Origin: Cyclina sinensis
Lineage: Eukaryota > Mollusca > Bivalvia > Venerida > Veneridae
Direction: 5' to 3'
Assembly (NCBI GenBank): GCA_012932295.1
Contig: JAAONU010000011.1
Coordinates: 17,010,136-17,074,135, forward strand
DNA: 64,000 bases
The position numbers were made by a program, and so were the translations under genes. Positions 31,585 through 43,850 of this stretch are shown here, piece by piece (the stretch's first letter is position 1; every line of letters begins with the position of its first letter). A model generated the notes under the pieces. That model saw only the letters and a list, made by a program, of their open reading frames with translations. It did no database searches and had not been told where the DNA came from.

Positions 31585-32369
31585 CAGTAAACGTCCGTAA
31601 GCGGTATACATGTTTTTTGTTGTTTTTTTTTGTTTTGTTTTGTTTTTTTTGTTCACAGATGATAATTTATTTTACATGATTTTTGAGCGGGTTCATGTTC
31701 CTTGTTCGTATGTATAAAATGTGAAGTACTAAAAATGACCATCGATGCGTATACGAAATTTCTCCTCCCGTTCTCCAGTGACTGATGGTTTCACGCACAT
31801 TCACATTGTCGACTACGAATCTATCCCAGTCTTTTATATTGACAGCGCAGAGATTAATGATACATTCTTCTCTCGTAACCACTTTTTATACTAAAGTTTT
31901 AAAGTTTTCGAACGTAGCTACATCATTCAGCCACTGTTTTATTTTCGCGTCCTTTTTTAAAAGGCAACAACAGTCTTGAGGTAAAATGGAAAACAAAACC
32001 ACCTTATACAATTCAAAGTCTAGTATACGCTGTATAGAAATGTATGGCTTCTTCACAAAATCCTCGTAAATCCGCTTGCACAACGCCGGCGGTAAAACGC
32101 GACTCGACTCCATACAACAGCAAGACGATCACACACAAATACATCTCTCGCGTACAATGAAATTCATTACACAAAACCAGCTTTATATAAATAGAATATG
32201 ACACGTGATTTTAAGGATGATTGCCTAACGACCTGGTTCTTTGCCCAGGGTGGTTCTCTGCTCAGGGTGATTACTGCCCACAGGGTTGTTCTCTGCCCAC
32301 AGGGTGGTTCTCTGCCCAGGTTGGGTCTCTGCCCTCAGGGTGGTTCCCCCCCATTCCACGTTTATACCT
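31585..32369 (-). mobile_element. Polinton-like terminal module R2 with gene copy
   Basis: The gene runs from ATG 32,113 to about 31,667. It contains both blocks shared with the protein at 8,510, including RFVVDN at about 31,810, and is broken by a single in-frame TAA at 31,888-31,886. It is the fullest copy of the three. TATA box TTTATATAAA is at 32,182-32,191, the minisatellite at 32,235-32,345 and the outer end CGTTTATACCT at 32,369. The CT end pairs with the AG end at 24,385, as expected of Polintons. Confidence 0.6.
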
Positions 32370-32489
32370 GCTGGTAAGTCAGCTTAAGTGACGTTAAATA
32401 CCACGTATATTTGCCGAAAATTTATACGGAAGGTATTTTTCACCACAAAATATTGACTATTAAACAAAGACATAAAATACCATTTTTGT

Positions 32490-33690
32490 GGAAAGAGCCC
32501 GCCTGCGGGGAGCTCGACGTAGTCGTCACATTTGGTACCACAGTTCGGTGTATGTACGTGCGAACGTGCGTGCATTGCCTTGTCCGGGCAATAACTTCTC
32601 TGTGCATGGAGGGATTTTGAAATACCTTGGCACATTTGTTCACCTTGATGAGATGGTGTGTCACGTGCAAGAACCAGGTTCCCAGCTTTAAGGTCAATGT
32701 CACAGTGACAGTTCAAAGGTCTAATATGTTGATTCTAGAACTTGTACGGGCTATAACTTCTCCCTGCATGGAAGGATTTTAAAATACCTTGGCACATTCG
32801 TTCCCCTTGATGAGACGGGGTGTGTCGCGTGCAAGACCCATGTTCCCAGCTCAAAGGGAAAGGTCACAGCTCAAACGTCCAAAATATTGATTCTAGACCT
32901 TGTACGGGCCATAACTTCACCCTCACTGAAGGATTTTAAAATACCTTGGCATATTTGTACACCTTGATGAGACGGTGTCTCGATTGCAAGACCCAGGTTC
33001 TCAGATCAAAGGTCAAGGTCACAGTGATAGCTCAAAGGTCGAAAATGTTGATTCTAGACCTTGTCCGGGCCATAACTTCTCCCTGCATTAAAGGATTTTG
33101 AAATACCTTGGCACATTTGTTTACCTTGATATTGTGGTGTGTCGTGTGCAAGACCCAGATTCATAGCTCAGAGTTAAAGGTCACAGTGATAGCTCAAATG
33201 TCCAAAATGTTGATACTAGACCTTGTCCGGGCCATAACTCCCCCCTGCATGGAAGAATTTTAAAATACCTTGGCACATTTGTTCACCTTGATGTGATGGT
33301 GTGTCGCGTGCAAGACCCAGATTCCTAGCTCAGAGGTCAAGGTCACAATGATAGCTCAAATGTCCAAAATGTTGATTCTAGATCTTGTCCGGGCCATAAC
33401 TTCCCCCTGCGTGGAAGAATTTTAAAATACCTTGGCACATTTGTTCACCTTGGTGAGATGGTGTGTCGCATGCAAGACCCAAATTCCTAGCTCAGAGGTC
33501 AAAATCACAGTGACAGCTCAAAGATCCAAAACGTTGATGATAGACCTTGTCCGGGCCATTACTTCTCCATACAGGGAAGAATTTGAAAATATCGTGATTC
33601 AATTTGTTATTCTTCTTAAAAGAGACATCATATATGCCTGCCTTGTCCTTCTATCATCATCTTTCCACAGTTTTCATTTCATTGTCGTAT
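32490..33690 (+). repeat. Tandem-repeat element, ~163-bp monomers
   Basis: It begins near a short inverted repeat (GAGCCCGCCTGCGGGGAGCTC region). Seven degraded monomers follow, each with CGGGCCATAACTTCTCCCTG and AAATACCTTGGCACATTTGT. Non-coding; the frames inside are shadows. Confidence 0.75.
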
Positions 33691-33799
33691 CCCCATAGGC
33701 GGCTTTCTATTGGCGAACTCGACATGCTGCCCATGGGCATTCTAGTTTATTTATGTTTGACAAACTTAACATTTGAATGATTCTTTAATTGGTGATGAT

Positions 33800-35095
33800 A
33801 TTTTGAGATAGTTTCGATCATATCTTTCTGATAGAAGGCAGCTTCTTGATGTTTCAGGTACACATTCATCTGCCGCTCTGATTACATGTGGTGTTCCACA
33901 AGGGTCAATTCTTGGTCCTCTTTTGTTTTTAATTTATGTTAGTGACATGTCAGCTGTAGTCAAAAATAAGTTGTCATTATATGCAGATGACTCAAGAAAT
34001 CTGGTTTCAGGTAAATGTAAGGCTGATGTTGAACATGCCCTAAAACAAGATTTGCATGTTGTTAGCCAGTGGCTGGTGGATAATAATTTATCACTACATT
34101 TAAGCAAGACTGAGTCAATCTTATTTAGACTTAGGTCAAATTCATCCCTTAATATTAAATGTAATGGCACAGTTATTAAATCAACTTCTTCGGTCAAATA
34201 TCTCGGAGCAACCATTGATCAACCATTGATCAATCATTATCTTTTATGCAATGGCTAGGTCAGTGTTCAGAGGGCTAATGCACGTTTGAAATATTTTTAT
34301 CGTAAAAAGGATTACCTTACTCAACATACTAAGAAACTTCTAGTTATGCCCTTAATTCAGTGTCATTTTGATTACTTTTGTTCAATATGGTATTCCGGTC
34401 TATCCCAGTTCCTTAAAAACAAACTTCAAGTAACTCATTATAACCTTTGGATTCACTCAACTGGTTACCAGTCAATAGATCATCCTTTGTCATGTTTTTA
34501 AAGTAAAAGATTGTCTGGCTCCTGATTACATGGAAGAATATTTCATCCCACAGGTCACTGCTCATTCTTACAAGACCAGGTTAAGTAACAATGGTGCATT
34601 TGCAATCCAAAAGGTCGAAGGTTTTGGTTCAAAGTCATCTAGCATTGCCAGGTTATCTTCTTTCAAAATAACTGTTAAGAAGTACCTGATAAACAGTTTG
34701 TAATTTTTTAATACTTTTTATACGAGCTTTTAATTTTACATCAGGTTGTTTCGGTATAGGAATGGTTTTATCTCATTTCGTCTATTTCTATTTCGTTTAT
34801 TCTGTTTTTACTTGAATTATGTGTTACAATGCTGTAATTCTAGTCAAACTGTGTTAAAATAATTGAAATCTAACTGTGATAATATTTATTTGAAAGTATT
34901 TTTTTTGCACTGGTTAAAGGCTCTCTATGTCATGCCACCAACACAGGGGACCACAATGGAAATAAGAGTCTCTCTTTTTTGTGCTGTCCTTGGTGTTTGT
35001 GTGCATGTCATGACTTATTTATTCTCATGTATGTTATATTGTTGTACCGTAAATGTATATGTATTCCATACCGAAATAAACCTATCTATCTATTT
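33800..35095 (+). mobile_element. Non-LTR retrotransposon (CR1/Jockey-type), 5' truncated
   Basis: The reverse-transcriptase part shows GVPQGSILGPLLF (about 33,890), the catalytic box YADDS (33,979-33,993) and the thumb block VKYLGATID (about 34,195), followed by the connection region in shifted frames to about 34,700. The 3' end is AATAAACC followed by a short (TATC) repeat at about 35,080-35,093, a usual tail for this group. The 5' part and endonuclease are missing. It has several frameshifts and is inactive. Confidence 0.8.
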
Positions 35096-35404
35096 GTATA
35101 ATATAGTTTCAGAAGTATTTTGGCAAATTTTGGCAGTGTCGTATCTATGGTCTTTTAGATCTTTGCTGTAAATATTTAGAAATTGTCATTCTTAAATGTT
35201 TCCATTTATGACCAAAATATGCTTCATGGGTTTAGCTGCTCTGAAACCATCAGTTAATGACAAATAGACATACAGACAGATTGCAAGGGTTGCTTTTACA
35301 GAAAATTTGGAAGTAATATGTACATGAAGCTATACGGCTGTATTAAAATGATATCTTTTACTCTAAATTCCAACATTGTGACAACTGCTTTTTGTTCTTT
35401 CTAG

Positions 35405-35723
35405 TCGTCTGCAACCGCAGGGTACATATCAGCCTGGATCTCATGTTTGGTCTATTATGGATAAACAAACCGACAACATCAATATAGCAGGCGACAAACT
35501 TACATGTGACATCACTGGTTGTCGTCAGTTACCGCAGGGGGAAACTCTTCCGGTAGATATGGTGGCATATTTCTTCATAACATTACCAGACATTTTTCAT
35601 GTAAAAAATCCCTGTTTTTGCGAAAATAATGAAACATTCAAGATAACAAAAATTGTTTACGGGCATTCTTTACATAGTTATCTGAGAAATAGTGCCTGCA
35701 AGTGCATTAATATAACCAAATGA
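35405..35723 (+). CDS. Terminal exon of an unidentified Cys-containing protein
   Basis: A polypyrimidine tract and AG (35,391-35,404) precede a frame that runs open for 106 codons to TGA 35,721. The frame contains an internal ATG at 35,457, but the frame and acceptor favour an exon starting at 35,405 with one base completing a codon. It has seven cysteines, including CDITGCRQ, PCFCEN and SACKC, and three or four N-glycosylation sites near the end, suggesting a secreted or extracellular domain. The next likely signal is AATAAA near 35,939. I could not find the upstream exons; the intervening LINE lies in the intron. Confidence 0.4.
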
Positions 35724-36975
35724 ATTATCTTAAAGTTTAAAACTTCCTGAAATAACCATATTGTAACGTAGAGATAAGACTGTACTTAATTCTATATAGA
35801 ATTTTAAGAAGTATAACATTCTAAGTGTAAATAAGCTAAATTTCATGAAAACTTGTCTCCACCACAGTTTTGATCCCTGTTTGTTTGAGACATAAAGAAC
35901 AGACATCAATAAAAATTCAGTATATAACATTGGTCCAGAAATAAAACTAGTGTGGCTATGAGATAAAGTATTTACTTTAATGACATGAAAAAGTTCGGTA
36001 GTTTTGCAGGGGCGGATCTAGACTTGATTCACGTGGTGTTCAACTTAGCAAATCCATTCTGAGTAAGCTAAAATTCCTATAAATTATAATGATGTTCACT
36101 ATAAAATGAGGGAAATTTAGAGAAATGTTTGAGACCCAAAACACTGTCTCAAACTGCCACTGCTTTACAATGATTTCTCACATGAATCTCAGTTCAGTTT
36201 CTTGATTTAAAAAAACACTTTCCATAAATCATTAATTTTAATGCGTAAAGCATTTATTTAACTGGGATGGGATCTTGCCATTTTTGTATCTTAGAAACGT
36301 ATAAAGTGAAACTTTCTAGGCAGTCAGTAAATCATACTTACTTGTTACTTTGCAAATGTTTTTATAACTATTTAATATCGATGGTAATGCCATAAGTGAG
36401 TGATACAGAGCAAACATGGCAATTTAGTATCTTTCTATTTCCGTAAGAGTAAATGTTTCAAATGTAATCAAATTCAAACTGATTACGTCTACGTCTTTTT
36501 TAAATTGATCATCACACCACTGAACGCTCACAGTTCGCGCGCGGAAGCCATTTAACTGATAAACCTTAGACGTATAGGTCACATTTAAGCGCGCCAGTCT
36601 GACCCAAAATCTTAATTGCGCACACATGTGCGAATAGGTAAAGGTGACTTGATCAAGAAGGTTGCGACGCGCCAATAATAATATATTAACCCAGATCATG
36701 GTCAGGAACCTCTCGAATCTGCTTCACTAACCGTCATTGGCAACTAGGCTTTGCGGTTTTACGACCCGTCATGAAAAATTCTTGTGACGCAAACATCTTT
36801 CACATTCTAGAACTATCAATTTGAAACTTGGCATGCAAGTTTACCGGTAAGTGTATATGCGCTTGACGCGTTTTATGCACCAATGATTCTTTTAATTTTG
36901 TGCCTACTATGTCCCTTAACTGAATATCGAAAAAAAAGTTTAGATCTTTAGCAAGGACCTGCAAACACATTTTTA
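35724..36975. other. AT-rich stretch with no supported gene
   Basis: It contains a possible polyadenylation signal for the preceding exon. A 91-codon minus-strand frame at 36,424-36,699 has no features I can support. Confidence 0.5.
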
Positions 36976-36979
36976 TTCC

Positions 36980-38066
36980 CTAAAACATTTGAAGGAAAGA
37001 CTAACACAAAATGAAATATCTATTCATATTGACTTCTCCGAAAATTACTGCTGCAAGTATACTGATGAAATTCATGCTATACACTTTGGAGCGTCCAGGA
37101 GACAAATAAGCTTAAATACCGGTGTAATTTACATTGATAAAGATGTTGTACCATTTTGCACGGTCTCTGGCTGTGTGAAATATGGACCAGGAGCAATTTG
37201 GACCCACTTGATCCGGTTCTCAAATATATAACCACGAACAGAAACTTTACGACAGTGGATTTTATTAGTGATGGCCCGACAACCCAGTACAGAAATAAGG
37301 GTAACTTCTTTCTGTGGAGCACACTTTTGAGAACATATGTGTTCCTAAAATTGATAAGAAAACTTCTTAGAGGCGTCACATGGAAAAGGTGCAGCAGATG
37401 GCAAAGGTGCTGTTATAAAAAAGACTTCAGACCTACAAGTGAGTGTCATGAATAATGATGTCACCGATGCAAACACTTTTGTTGATCTGCTTTCTTCAGG
37501 TGACAGCAAGATCAAACTGTTCCGAGTCGAAGAAGAATCTATACTAGAAATGGAAGCCTTCTAGGCAATTCTAAATACTATGAAACTACATCAAGTATGT
37601 TTAAGGTAAAATTTAGACATTTCAATTACATGTATCATTGTTTCACCAAATAAGATGATTTACTTGCAAAACTGAACAATACTTTCTTAAATAATATTTG
37701 TAAGTTTAAGTTACAAAGCATATTGCAAATAAATTGCATAATGAGGACAGAAATACATATTATTATGATTTTTTTTATAACTTGTACATGGAAAGAAAGA
37801 CTTTTAATATGCATATTGATTTTGCTTTTATTTTAGTTTGGACTAACTCCTGGGACGGTAGCTCATAGATTTGTGTCTTGTTTTTGTGGATTGTCCGAGA
37901 AAGTTATTTGCGATTGTTTCTCACCAAATACCATTCATTTTAATCCATCTACATCTTTAGTGAAGATAAAGTTCTCTATGTTTTTTTGTTTGTTTGTTTT
38001 TAAATGGAACCTCTCAGGAAATAGTCCTGGATGTTGTTTATTTATTTATTGCTTTGATAACAAGTA
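36980..38066 (+). pseudogene. Uncharacterised invertebrate family (HIDFSENY / SDGPTTQYR), two exons
   Basis: Conserved blocks in order: IHIDFSENY (about 37,022), the FCTVSGC block (about 37,155), DFISDGPTTQYRNKGNF (about 37,258-37,308), HGKGAADGKGA (about 37,378), and MKLHQV before a donor AAG|GTAAAA at 37,605/37,606. After a 231-bp intron (acceptor at 37,836) an exon opens with FGLTPGT and a Cys-rich VSCFCG ... CDCF block. I recall this block order from many uncharacterised proteins of molluscs, cnidarians and fish, possibly derived from a transposase: the acidic residues in HxDFSEN and SDG could be catalytic. Frameshifts near 37,205, 37,310 and 37,565 break this copy. Confidence 0.5.
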
Positions 38067-38084
38067 GGTGCACTGTTATTATTC

Positions 38085-38600
38085 CTCACAGAAAAGGCGT
38101 CGGGGGATATGTTAGTAATCTCCATCCCTCCGTCTATCCGTCCTTACGTCCCACATGTTTGTCGGAAGCATAAATCACAAAGAATTTGATTCAGCAGCTA
38201 GGTGGATAGATCTCATTGAGTAGAAGTTTACTGCACAAGAAAAATAATTCTGCCTTTCATATTTTTTATTATTGTCCTTTGTTATTTTTTATACATATTT
38301 TTTTGAGCAAAACTCAAAAAGTTTTGAGACATCAACTGGAAACTTCACAGGTATATAGATCGCTTCAAGGAGGAGTGCAAAGTACAAGAATGATAACTCT
38401 ATCCTTCGAAATTGTTGAGTTATTGCCCTTTGTTATGTTCATGTATAATTTTTGTCAGGAACATAACTCAAAAAGTATCAATTTAAAACTTCATAGTTGA
38501 ATAGATCTTATTAAGTAGGAGTGCAATATACAAGAATAAAAACTCTATCCTTCATAAGTTTTGAGTTATTGCCCTTTGTTATTTTTCAACAACCATTACA
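38085..38600 (+). repeat. Degraded tandem-repeat element
   Basis: It opens with a CCGTC-rich head at about 38,130 and has about 130-bp units with GAGTTATTGCCCTTTGTTAT at about 38,265, 38,415 and 38,565. Related in style to the element at 40.3 kb. Confidence 0.6.
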
Positions 38601-38727
38601 CTCTTAATGTCTTTTCTTAATTCACTAGAAATTACAGGTATAAATGTCTTTGACAACACAAAAAAAATTGTTCAGTGTAAAGTTAAGGTCAAGTGCATAA
38701 AAGGTATAACTTGGTGTTCAAGATCAT

Positions 38728-38834
<107 letters not shown>

Positions 38835-40271
38835 TTTTGCTTGACTTCTTTAATACGTCCCCTTTTCCTCTGACAAGGCAGTGTTGCCGAGGTATTTTTT
38901 ACTTCAGTGAAAGATTCTTTTCTGAGATACTGTCCGCCGGATTTAAAAATAATAATTTGGCAAACATGTGCCTTGGGTGACCCTATATATAAATTATGAA
39001 ATATACTGGTATCCGTAAAAAACGTAACTGGGTGAGGGCGGTGCCAGTTTAACTTTAAAAAACTACTTTGAACGTTGTCTATTTAAAAAAGGAATGTCCA
39101 ACCATTCCCAATTACAATGCAGAAATTCGCATTTTTACCTAGTGAAAATATTATGAAATTTTCATATTTTAGACACATGTCAAGCAAACAGAAGAACAAA
39201 CAATGCCAGCAGATGTATTTATGAAATCATTTTTTAGAATAATGACACGAATTGATTGCAGAATAATACAAATTAAATATTGATATGATATAAATATTCA
39301 ATAAATTAATAATCAATTAAGTATTGAACGGTTAAGCTGGCTTAACAAATACAAATGGAATATTTAAAAACAAGACATTGGAAAAGTTAAGCCGGCTTTA
39401 CAAATAATAATTCTGTCTAGCAAGTTAACTGAAAATAGACTTTTCCAAGTTAATTACTAGAAATATTGGAAATGTTATGCAAGCTTTACAAACAGTTGTG
39501 AGAACTACATGCTGTAAACAAAATTTATACTTTGCTTCCAGAAATTGTTAAGCTGGCTTAACAAAACCAAACTGCAATTAAAAATAAGTATTGAAGTTAA
39601 GCCAGCTTAACAAATACCAGTGAAGACTAGAAACTGTTTTTGCACACAGAAATTATTAAGCTGGCTTAACAAAAACAAACTGTACATAAATACAATAAAA
39701 ATATCAAAAAAGTTAAGCCAGCATAACAAAAACAATCTGTATTTTACAAAAACGTTGGAAAAGTTAAGCCGGCTTCACAAAAAACAGTGAAGTCAAGCAA
39801 CTGTACAAAGCATTTTAACCAAAAAAAGTTGCGACCAGAAATTGTTAAGCTGGCTTAAAAACCCAAACTGCAATTAAATATAAATATCAAAAGTTAAGCC
39901 GGCTTAACAAATGAAAGAAGACTAGAAGCTATAGATAGTAGTTTTTGCAAACAGAAATTGTTAAGCTGGCTTAACAAAAACAAACTGCACATAAAAATAT
40001 ATCAAAAAAAGTTAAGCCGGCTTAACAAAAACAAACTGTATCTTACGAAAATATCGAAAACGTTAAGCCGGCTTAACAAAAACAAACTGTATTTTACAAA
40101 AATATCGAAAAGTTAAGCCAACTTAACAAAAAGAAACTGTACATAAATACAATAAAAATATCAAAAAAGTTAAGCCGGCTTAACCAATAACAAACTGTAT
40201 CTTACGAAAATATCGAAAAAGTTAAGCCAGCTTAACAAAAAACAGTGAAGTCTTGCAACTGTACATAGCAT

Positions 40272-41660
40272 TTTTATGCTCCCCGAAGGGCGAGCATATA
40301 GTTGTCGCTTTTTCCGTCCGTCCGTCCTGTCCGTCTGTCCTTCCGTCCGTCCGTCCGTCATAATTTTGTCCGGAGCATAACCTGAAAACCCCTGGATTTA
40401 ATTTGTTTAAACTGCACACAATGGTAGAAGGCATTGACGCGGAGTGCAGTGCCAAAGAACCATAACTCTATTTTGCCCTGTTTTTGAATAATCTCCTGTT
40501 TTAGAAAAATCTTGTCCAGAGCATAACCTGAAAACCCTTGGACATAATTTGTTTAAACTGCACAAAATGGTAGAGAGCATTGACGCGGAGTGCAGTGCCA
40601 AAGAACCATAACTCTATTTTGCCCTGTTTTTGAATTATCTCCTCTTTTAGAAAAATCTTGTCCAGAGCATAACCTGAAAACCCTTGGACATAATTTGTTT
40701 AAACTGCACAAAATGGTAGAGAGCATTGACGCGGAGTGCAGTGCCAAAGAACCATAACTCTATTTTGCCCTGTTTTTGAATTATCTCCTCTTTTAGAAAA
40801 ATCTTGTCCAGAGCATAACCTGAAAACCCTTGGACATAATTTGTTTAAACTGCACAAAATGGTAGAGAGCATTGACGCGGAGTGCAGTGCCAAAGAACCA
40901 TAACTCTATTTTGCCCTGTTTTTGAATTATCTCCCATTTTAGAAAAATCTTGTCCAGAGCATAACCTGAAAACCCCTGCATATAATTTGTTTAAACTGCA
41001 CACAGTGGTAGAGGGCATTGACGCAGAGTGCAGTGCCAAAGAACCATAACTCTATTTTGCCCTGTTTTTGAATTATCTCCCATTTTAGAAAAATCTTGTC
41101 CAGAGCATAACCTGAAAACCCTTGGACATAATTTGTTTAAATTGCACACAGTGGTAGAGGGCATTGACGCAGAGTGCAGTGCCAAAGAACCATAACTCTA
41201 TTTTGCCCCGTTTTTTAATTATCTCCTCTTTTAGAAAAATCTTGTCCAGAGCATAACCTGAAAACCCTTGGACATAATTTGTTTAAACTGCACACAGTGG
41301 TAGAGGGCACTGAGGCAGAGTGCAGTGCCAAAGAACCATAACTGTATTTGCTCCCCGAAGGGCGAGCATAAAGTTGTCGCTTTTTCCGTCCGTCCTTCCC
41401 GTCCGTCTGTCCGTCCGTTCGTTCGTCCGTCATAATTTTGTCCGGAGCATAACACAAAAACTATGAGAGATATCAAGACCAAACTTCATAGGTAGTTAGA
41501 TCTCATTAAGGAAAAGTGCAGTGCAGAAGAACCATGACTCTTGCTTTATTATGTTTTGAGTTATTGCTGTTAAAATTGTTCATACTTATTTTTTGTCCGG
41601 GGCATATCTCACAAAGTATAAGAGATATTAACATGAAACAAGCCTGCTTTACAATTTATA
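40272..41660 (+). repeat. Hairpin-headed tandem-repeat element, 146-bp monomers
   Basis: The head is TATGCTCCCCGAAGGGCGAG, forming a hairpin with CATA. It is followed by CCGTCCGTC runs and about seven 146-bp monomers that are nearly identical. A second head occurs at 41,350. It is inserted in the palindrome array, whose unit resumes at about 41,660. The repeated reading frames inside are artefacts of the monomer. Confidence 0.85.
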
Positions 41661-42429
41661 GCGAAAAGTCGCAACTGTATATAACATTTTTTAAAAAGTT
41701 GCAACCAGAAATTGTTAAGTTAGTTTAATAAATAATCGTGAAAATTATATACTGTAAACAGGTTAATCAGCTTTAAGATTTGCTTCAATAAATTGTTAAG
41801 CTGGCCTAACAAGAACAAACTGTATATATATTCTTTTTAAAAAAATAGAGTAAAGCCAGCTTAACAAATAAAAGTAAGAATAGCAAAAGTACACATAACT
41901 TCTTTAATGGTTTGCAACCAGCAATTGTCCAGCCGGCTTTACAAATACAAATGAAATGTATAGAACAAAACATTGGAAAAGTTAAGTCGGTTTAAATAAT
42001 AATTTTACCAACTGTATATAACTTTTTAAAGTAAACAAAAGTAAATAACTACAAATTGTTAAGCTGGCTTTACAAATTCAAATGGAATAAACAAAGCAAA
42101 ACATTAAAAAGTTATGCTGTCTCAACAAATAAAAATTCTAACTGTAATTAATATTTTCAAAGTTTATAACCAGAAATTGGTAAACCGGCTTTACCAATTC
42201 AAATGAAATAAATAAAACATAACAATGATAAGGATGCGTGCTTAACAATTAATTCTGAAAACTATACTTTAAACAGACCTTAAGTTTTGCTTCCTGAAAT
42301 TGTTAATCTGGCTTTAGAAAGACCAACTGTGTTAACATACAAAAATATACAAAAAGATAAGCTGGCTTAACAAATACTAATGGAATATATAAATCAAGAT
42401 ATTTTACATGTTTTGCGGGTTTAACAAAT

Positions 42430-42845
42430 AATGGGGGACATCAGTGGATTATCTATCCTGAATACTCTCAGATATTACATTGGTCCTTCCATTTGGATTC
42501 CTATGCTTTTATCGCTATTTTCTCTTTTGGTAAGGTGATAATTAAGCCTAATTATTTGCAACAGTGGTAGTCAGATTACACACCAAGTTTAGCAACATGT
42601 TTCTTAAACACCATTATCTTTGTTTTTTTGAAATCCTAACTTTTCATTTAATGTATAAGTGACAATTTTCACAACTAAAAGTTAAGACCATCACAATTAG
42701 AAACAATTATAAAGTCAGAGGATTCCAGTTGAAAGGACCAATGTGCTATTTGGTCTACGTTTGATGTTATCTGAGTAAGGGAGATAATTTGTTATCAGGA
42801 ATGTCCCTCATTGTGAAACTAGCAACCATAAAAGGACGTCAAAAG
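42430..42845. other. Unique block within the palindrome array
   Basis: No palindrome, gene or repeat is seen here. It may be an older insertion into the array. Confidence 0.4.
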
Positions 42846-43289
42846 TTTGCTTCCAGAAATTGTAAAGTTCGCTTTACAAACACAAACTGCATATAAAAAA
42901 TATGGAAAAGTAAAGCTGGCTGAAAAATTAATACAAAAAAACTAGCAAATAATTTGTGGACTTTTTAAAAGTTTACTTATAAAAATTGTTAAGATGACTT
43001 AACATGAACAGATGTTTTATATATATGCATACAAAACATAAGAGATGTAATGCCACCATAACAGAGAATAGTGAAACTAGCAACTGTACATCAGTAACTC
43101 AAGGTGGCTTAAAAAATTAGCGTCAAAGGCTACCAATTACACTTTGACTTTTCAAAGAAATTGCTACAAGGAATTGTTTAACTGGCTGGTATCTATAAAA
43201 CAACACATTGCAAGGGTTAAGATTGCTTAACAAATCATATTTAAAACAAGAAATGTTTGTAAAACATACATGTCCCCAAGGAGCACCTA

Positions 43290-43850
43290 ATTGCTTGTGG
43301 TTGGGCCAAAGCGTTCTCTAGTTTTTAGGATGAAGGTCCCTGTGGCCTTGACCTTTGACCTAATGACCTCAAAGTCAATTGGGGTCATCTACTGGTGATG
43401 AACAACCAGTATACAATGTTTGGTGAACCTAGGTCAAAGCATTCTCTAGTTTTTGATCGGAAACTGTTTTAGGATGAAAGTCTCTGTGATCTTGACCTTT
43501 GACCTAATGACCTCAAAGTCAATAGAGATCATGTACTTTTGATTACCAACCAGCATACCAAGTTTGGTGAACCTAGGTCAACGCGTTCTCTAGTTATTGA
43601 TGGGAAACCGTTTTTAGGATGAAGGTCCCTGTGACCTTGACCTAATGACTTCAAAGTCAATAGGGGTCATCTACTGGTAATGACCAACCAGCATACCAAG
43701 TTTGGTGAACCTACGTGAAAGTGTTCTCTAGTTATTGATCGGAAACGAAGTGTCTACCGACGGACCGACCGACAGACTGCCCGACCGATCGACATTTGCA
43801 AAACTATATGCCCCCCTCATCTTCGATGGGGGGCATAACCAGCTTCTGTA
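43290..43850 (+). repeat. Tandem-repeat element with 3' hairpin, ~155-bp monomers
   Basis: About three monomers with CCTTGACCTTTGACCTAATG and AACCAGCATACCAAGTTTGG. The end has CCGACCGACC runs and the hairpin TATGCCCCCCTCATC ... GATGGGGGGCATA. Confidence 0.8.

Larger units (their letters stand above)
39330..43250. repeat. Array of ~30 palindromes GTTAAGCCGGCTTAAC
   Basis: A near-perfect 16-bp palindrome, GTTAAGC(T/C)GGCTTAAC, recurs every 45-90 bp, usually preceded by AAATT or AAAAA and followed by AAAAACAAACTGTA. Copies are best between 39,330 and 40,240 and decay to the right. Odd copies tend to be GTTAAGCTGG and even ones GTTAAGCCGG, which suggests a higher-order unit of about 110 bp. The 40,272-41,660 element interrupts it. 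Non-coding. Confidence 0.8.

Noticed and set aside
36424..36699. 91-codon minus-strand frame
   Set aside because: No domain, splice or promoter signal, and no block I recognise.
40407..41457. Series of near-identical 64-codon minus-strand frames
   Set aside because: Each is one 146-bp monomer of a tandem repeat read in the same frame; no start context or promoter.
39330..43250. CRISPR-like array of palindromic repeats with spacers
   Set aside because: The genome is eukaryotic, spacers are similar to one another and no cas genes are present; it is a degenerate satellite-like array.
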